Positions 60,068-64,000 of a DNA stretch of 64,000 bases are shown here, one piece after another. The stretch comes from Salinispora tropica CNB-440. GTDB lineage: Bacteria > Actinomycetota > Actinomycetes > Mycobacteriales > Micromonosporaceae. The position numbers were made by a program, and so were the translations under genes. The first letter of the stretch is position 1. Every line of letters starts with the position of its first letter. Where the stretch lies: positions 2,112,144 through 2,176,143 of the forward strand of contig NC_009380.1 in assembly GCF_000016425.1 (NCBI RefSeq), given 5' to 3'. The notes under the pieces are model-generated. The model worked only from the letters and a program-made list of their open reading frames with translations, was not told the origin of the DNA and did not search any database.

Positions 60068-60097
60068 TTGACGGCAACTCCTTCGGACGCGTAACTT
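60068..60097 (+). promoter_or_regulatory. rRNA promoter P1 (putative)
   Basis: TTGACG and TAACTT are 18 bases apart. An exact 9-bp inverted repeat, ACGCGTCCG (60053-60061) and CGGACGCGT (60084-60092), brackets the -35 and reaches the -10, so a regulator could bind here. The distance to 16S is about 560 bases. Confidence 0.5.
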
Positions 60098-60236
60098 TCT
60101 CTCTGCCAGCGCGGAACGGACGAAAGGGGCGGATGCCCCGAGCGGCCGGAGCGCTGGAAGCGACCTCTCGGACTGACCGAGCCTCACGGCGCGGTGGTCC
60201 ACTTGGGCGGTGCCCCAGGTTCGCCGATAGGCGGAC

Positions 60237-60265
60237 TTGGCGAGGCGAAACCGACCGGGTAAGGT
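60237..60265 (+). promoter_or_regulatory. rRNA promoter P2 (putative)
   Basis: TTGGCG and TAAGGT are 17 bases apart. It lies about 170 bases after P1, in a region without genes. Confidence 0.45.
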
Positions 60266-60404
60266 TAGCGGCCGGCAGGAGCCGGGCGCGCTAGCGGGAA
60301 ACTGCGAGCGGCCGGTCTGCCAAAACCACGACGAAGGCGACGGAAAGTCGGCTGTGTCGTGGTGCCCAAAAGTGGATGAAGTCGACAGACCGCCGCAAAG
60401 CGGT

Positions 60405-60433
60405 TTGACACGGCAGAAACCATCGGGTAACGT
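60405..60433 (+). promoter_or_regulatory. rRNA promoter P3 (putative)
   Basis: TTGACA, the perfect -35, and TAACGT are 17 bases apart. Of the three tandem promoters it has the best match, and it lies about 225 bases before 16S. Confidence 0.65.
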
Positions 60434-60514
60434 AGTAAGAGTGCCTGGCGCGAGAGTGGCAGGTGGAGCGGTTGCCTCCGGTGGGGCCCTGTTGTGGGGT
60501 TCTGGTGGTGTGTG

Positions 60515-60534
60515 GTTGTTCTTTGAGAACTCAA
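60515..60534 (+). promoter_or_regulatory. boxA-like antitermination motif of the rRNA leader
   Basis: GTTGTTCTTTGAGAACTCAA is the element common in front of actinobacterial 16S genes and thought to recruit NusB/NusE for antitermination. Its TTGAGAACTCAA part is palindromic. A relative occurs in the 16S-23S spacer (62545-62565). Confidence 0.6.
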
Positions 60535-60656
60535 CAGGGTGTTTGGAAAGCCAGTGCCGTTTTTGGTCTGGGTTGGCCTGCTGTGTGTTGGTGGGTTGGT
60601 TTGGACTTGAATTTGGCAGCAAATTTTTGTTTGTTGCTGGGATGTTCTTCAAGTTT

Positions 60657-64000
<3,344 letters not shown>

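Larger units (their letters stand above)
60028..60656 (+). other. rRNA operon control region and leader
   Basis: These 629 bases hold no supported protein gene. They contain three promoter-like sequences (60068, 60237, 60405), a boxA-like antitermination motif (60515) and a T-rich stretch from about 60570 that is part of the pre-rRNA leader and is removed by processing. Small frames here are shadows. Confidence 0.75.

Overview
The window is chromosomal DNA from a high-GC Gram-positive actinobacterium, most likely a Micromonosporaceae member close to Salinispora or Micromonospora. The evidence is the strong GC third-position bias, the frequent GTG starts, the actinobacterial gene order (aroCKBQ-efp-nusB-bldD-pyrR...; mihF-gmk-rpoZ-coaBC-metK-priA; infC-rpmI-rplT-trmH-pheST-argCJBDFRGH), the sporulation regulator BldD, and a 16S rRNA whose variable regions look Micromonosporaceae-like from memory. 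No database search was possible, so the genus is an inference.

Layout: 0.2-3.5 kb holds the shikimate genes aroC, aroK, aroB and aroQ. 3.6-4.6 kb holds efp and nusB, then convergent bldD. 5.4-16.3 kb is a pyrimidine operon (pyrR-pyrB-pyrC-carA-carB-pyrD-[bioA]-pyrF) with a PyrR-type RNA element overlapping the pyrR ribosome binding site; together these genes make UMP from bicarbonate, glutamine and aspartate. 16.4-22.1 kb holds mihF, a strongly degenerate guanylate-kinase homologue, rpoZ, coaBC, metK and a helicase-dead type priA. 22.4-24.7 kb holds a CMP-kinase-like/ParB-like fusion and an orphan cytochrome P450. 24.8-27.8 kb holds def-fmt-rsmB. After a convergent septum-formation-type lipoprotein come rpe and a response regulator-GGDEF protein. 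30.9-35.4 kb is a riboflavin operon under an FMN riboswitch (ribD-ribE-pnuC/ribM-like-ribBA-ribH), followed by hisE-hisG. 37.2-39.8 kb is infC-rpmI-rplT-trmH behind an attenuator-like leader, with infC probably starting at ATC. pheS-pheT and the complete arginine operon argCJBDFRGH follow.

Between mpg (53.1 kb) and tyrS (58.7 kb) lies about 5.6 kb of accessory genes: a DUF397/XRE regulator pair facing a cassette of three tiny overlapping genes, two tandem universal stress proteins with DosR/DevR-like boxes, a GNAT acetyltransferase, a membrane protein with a GNAT-like tail and a hotdog thioesterase. The window ends in a ribosomal RNA operon with three tandem promoter-like sequences, a complete 16S gene, a spacer without tRNA genes, and the first ~1.4 kb of 23S rRNA.

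The least explained points are the inactivated-looking Gmk homologue, the DUF397/XRE plus three-gene cassette, the DosR-like boxes, the PriA start region, and a recurrent leaderless promoter layout in which a -10 hexamer sits 6-8 nt before a start codon.
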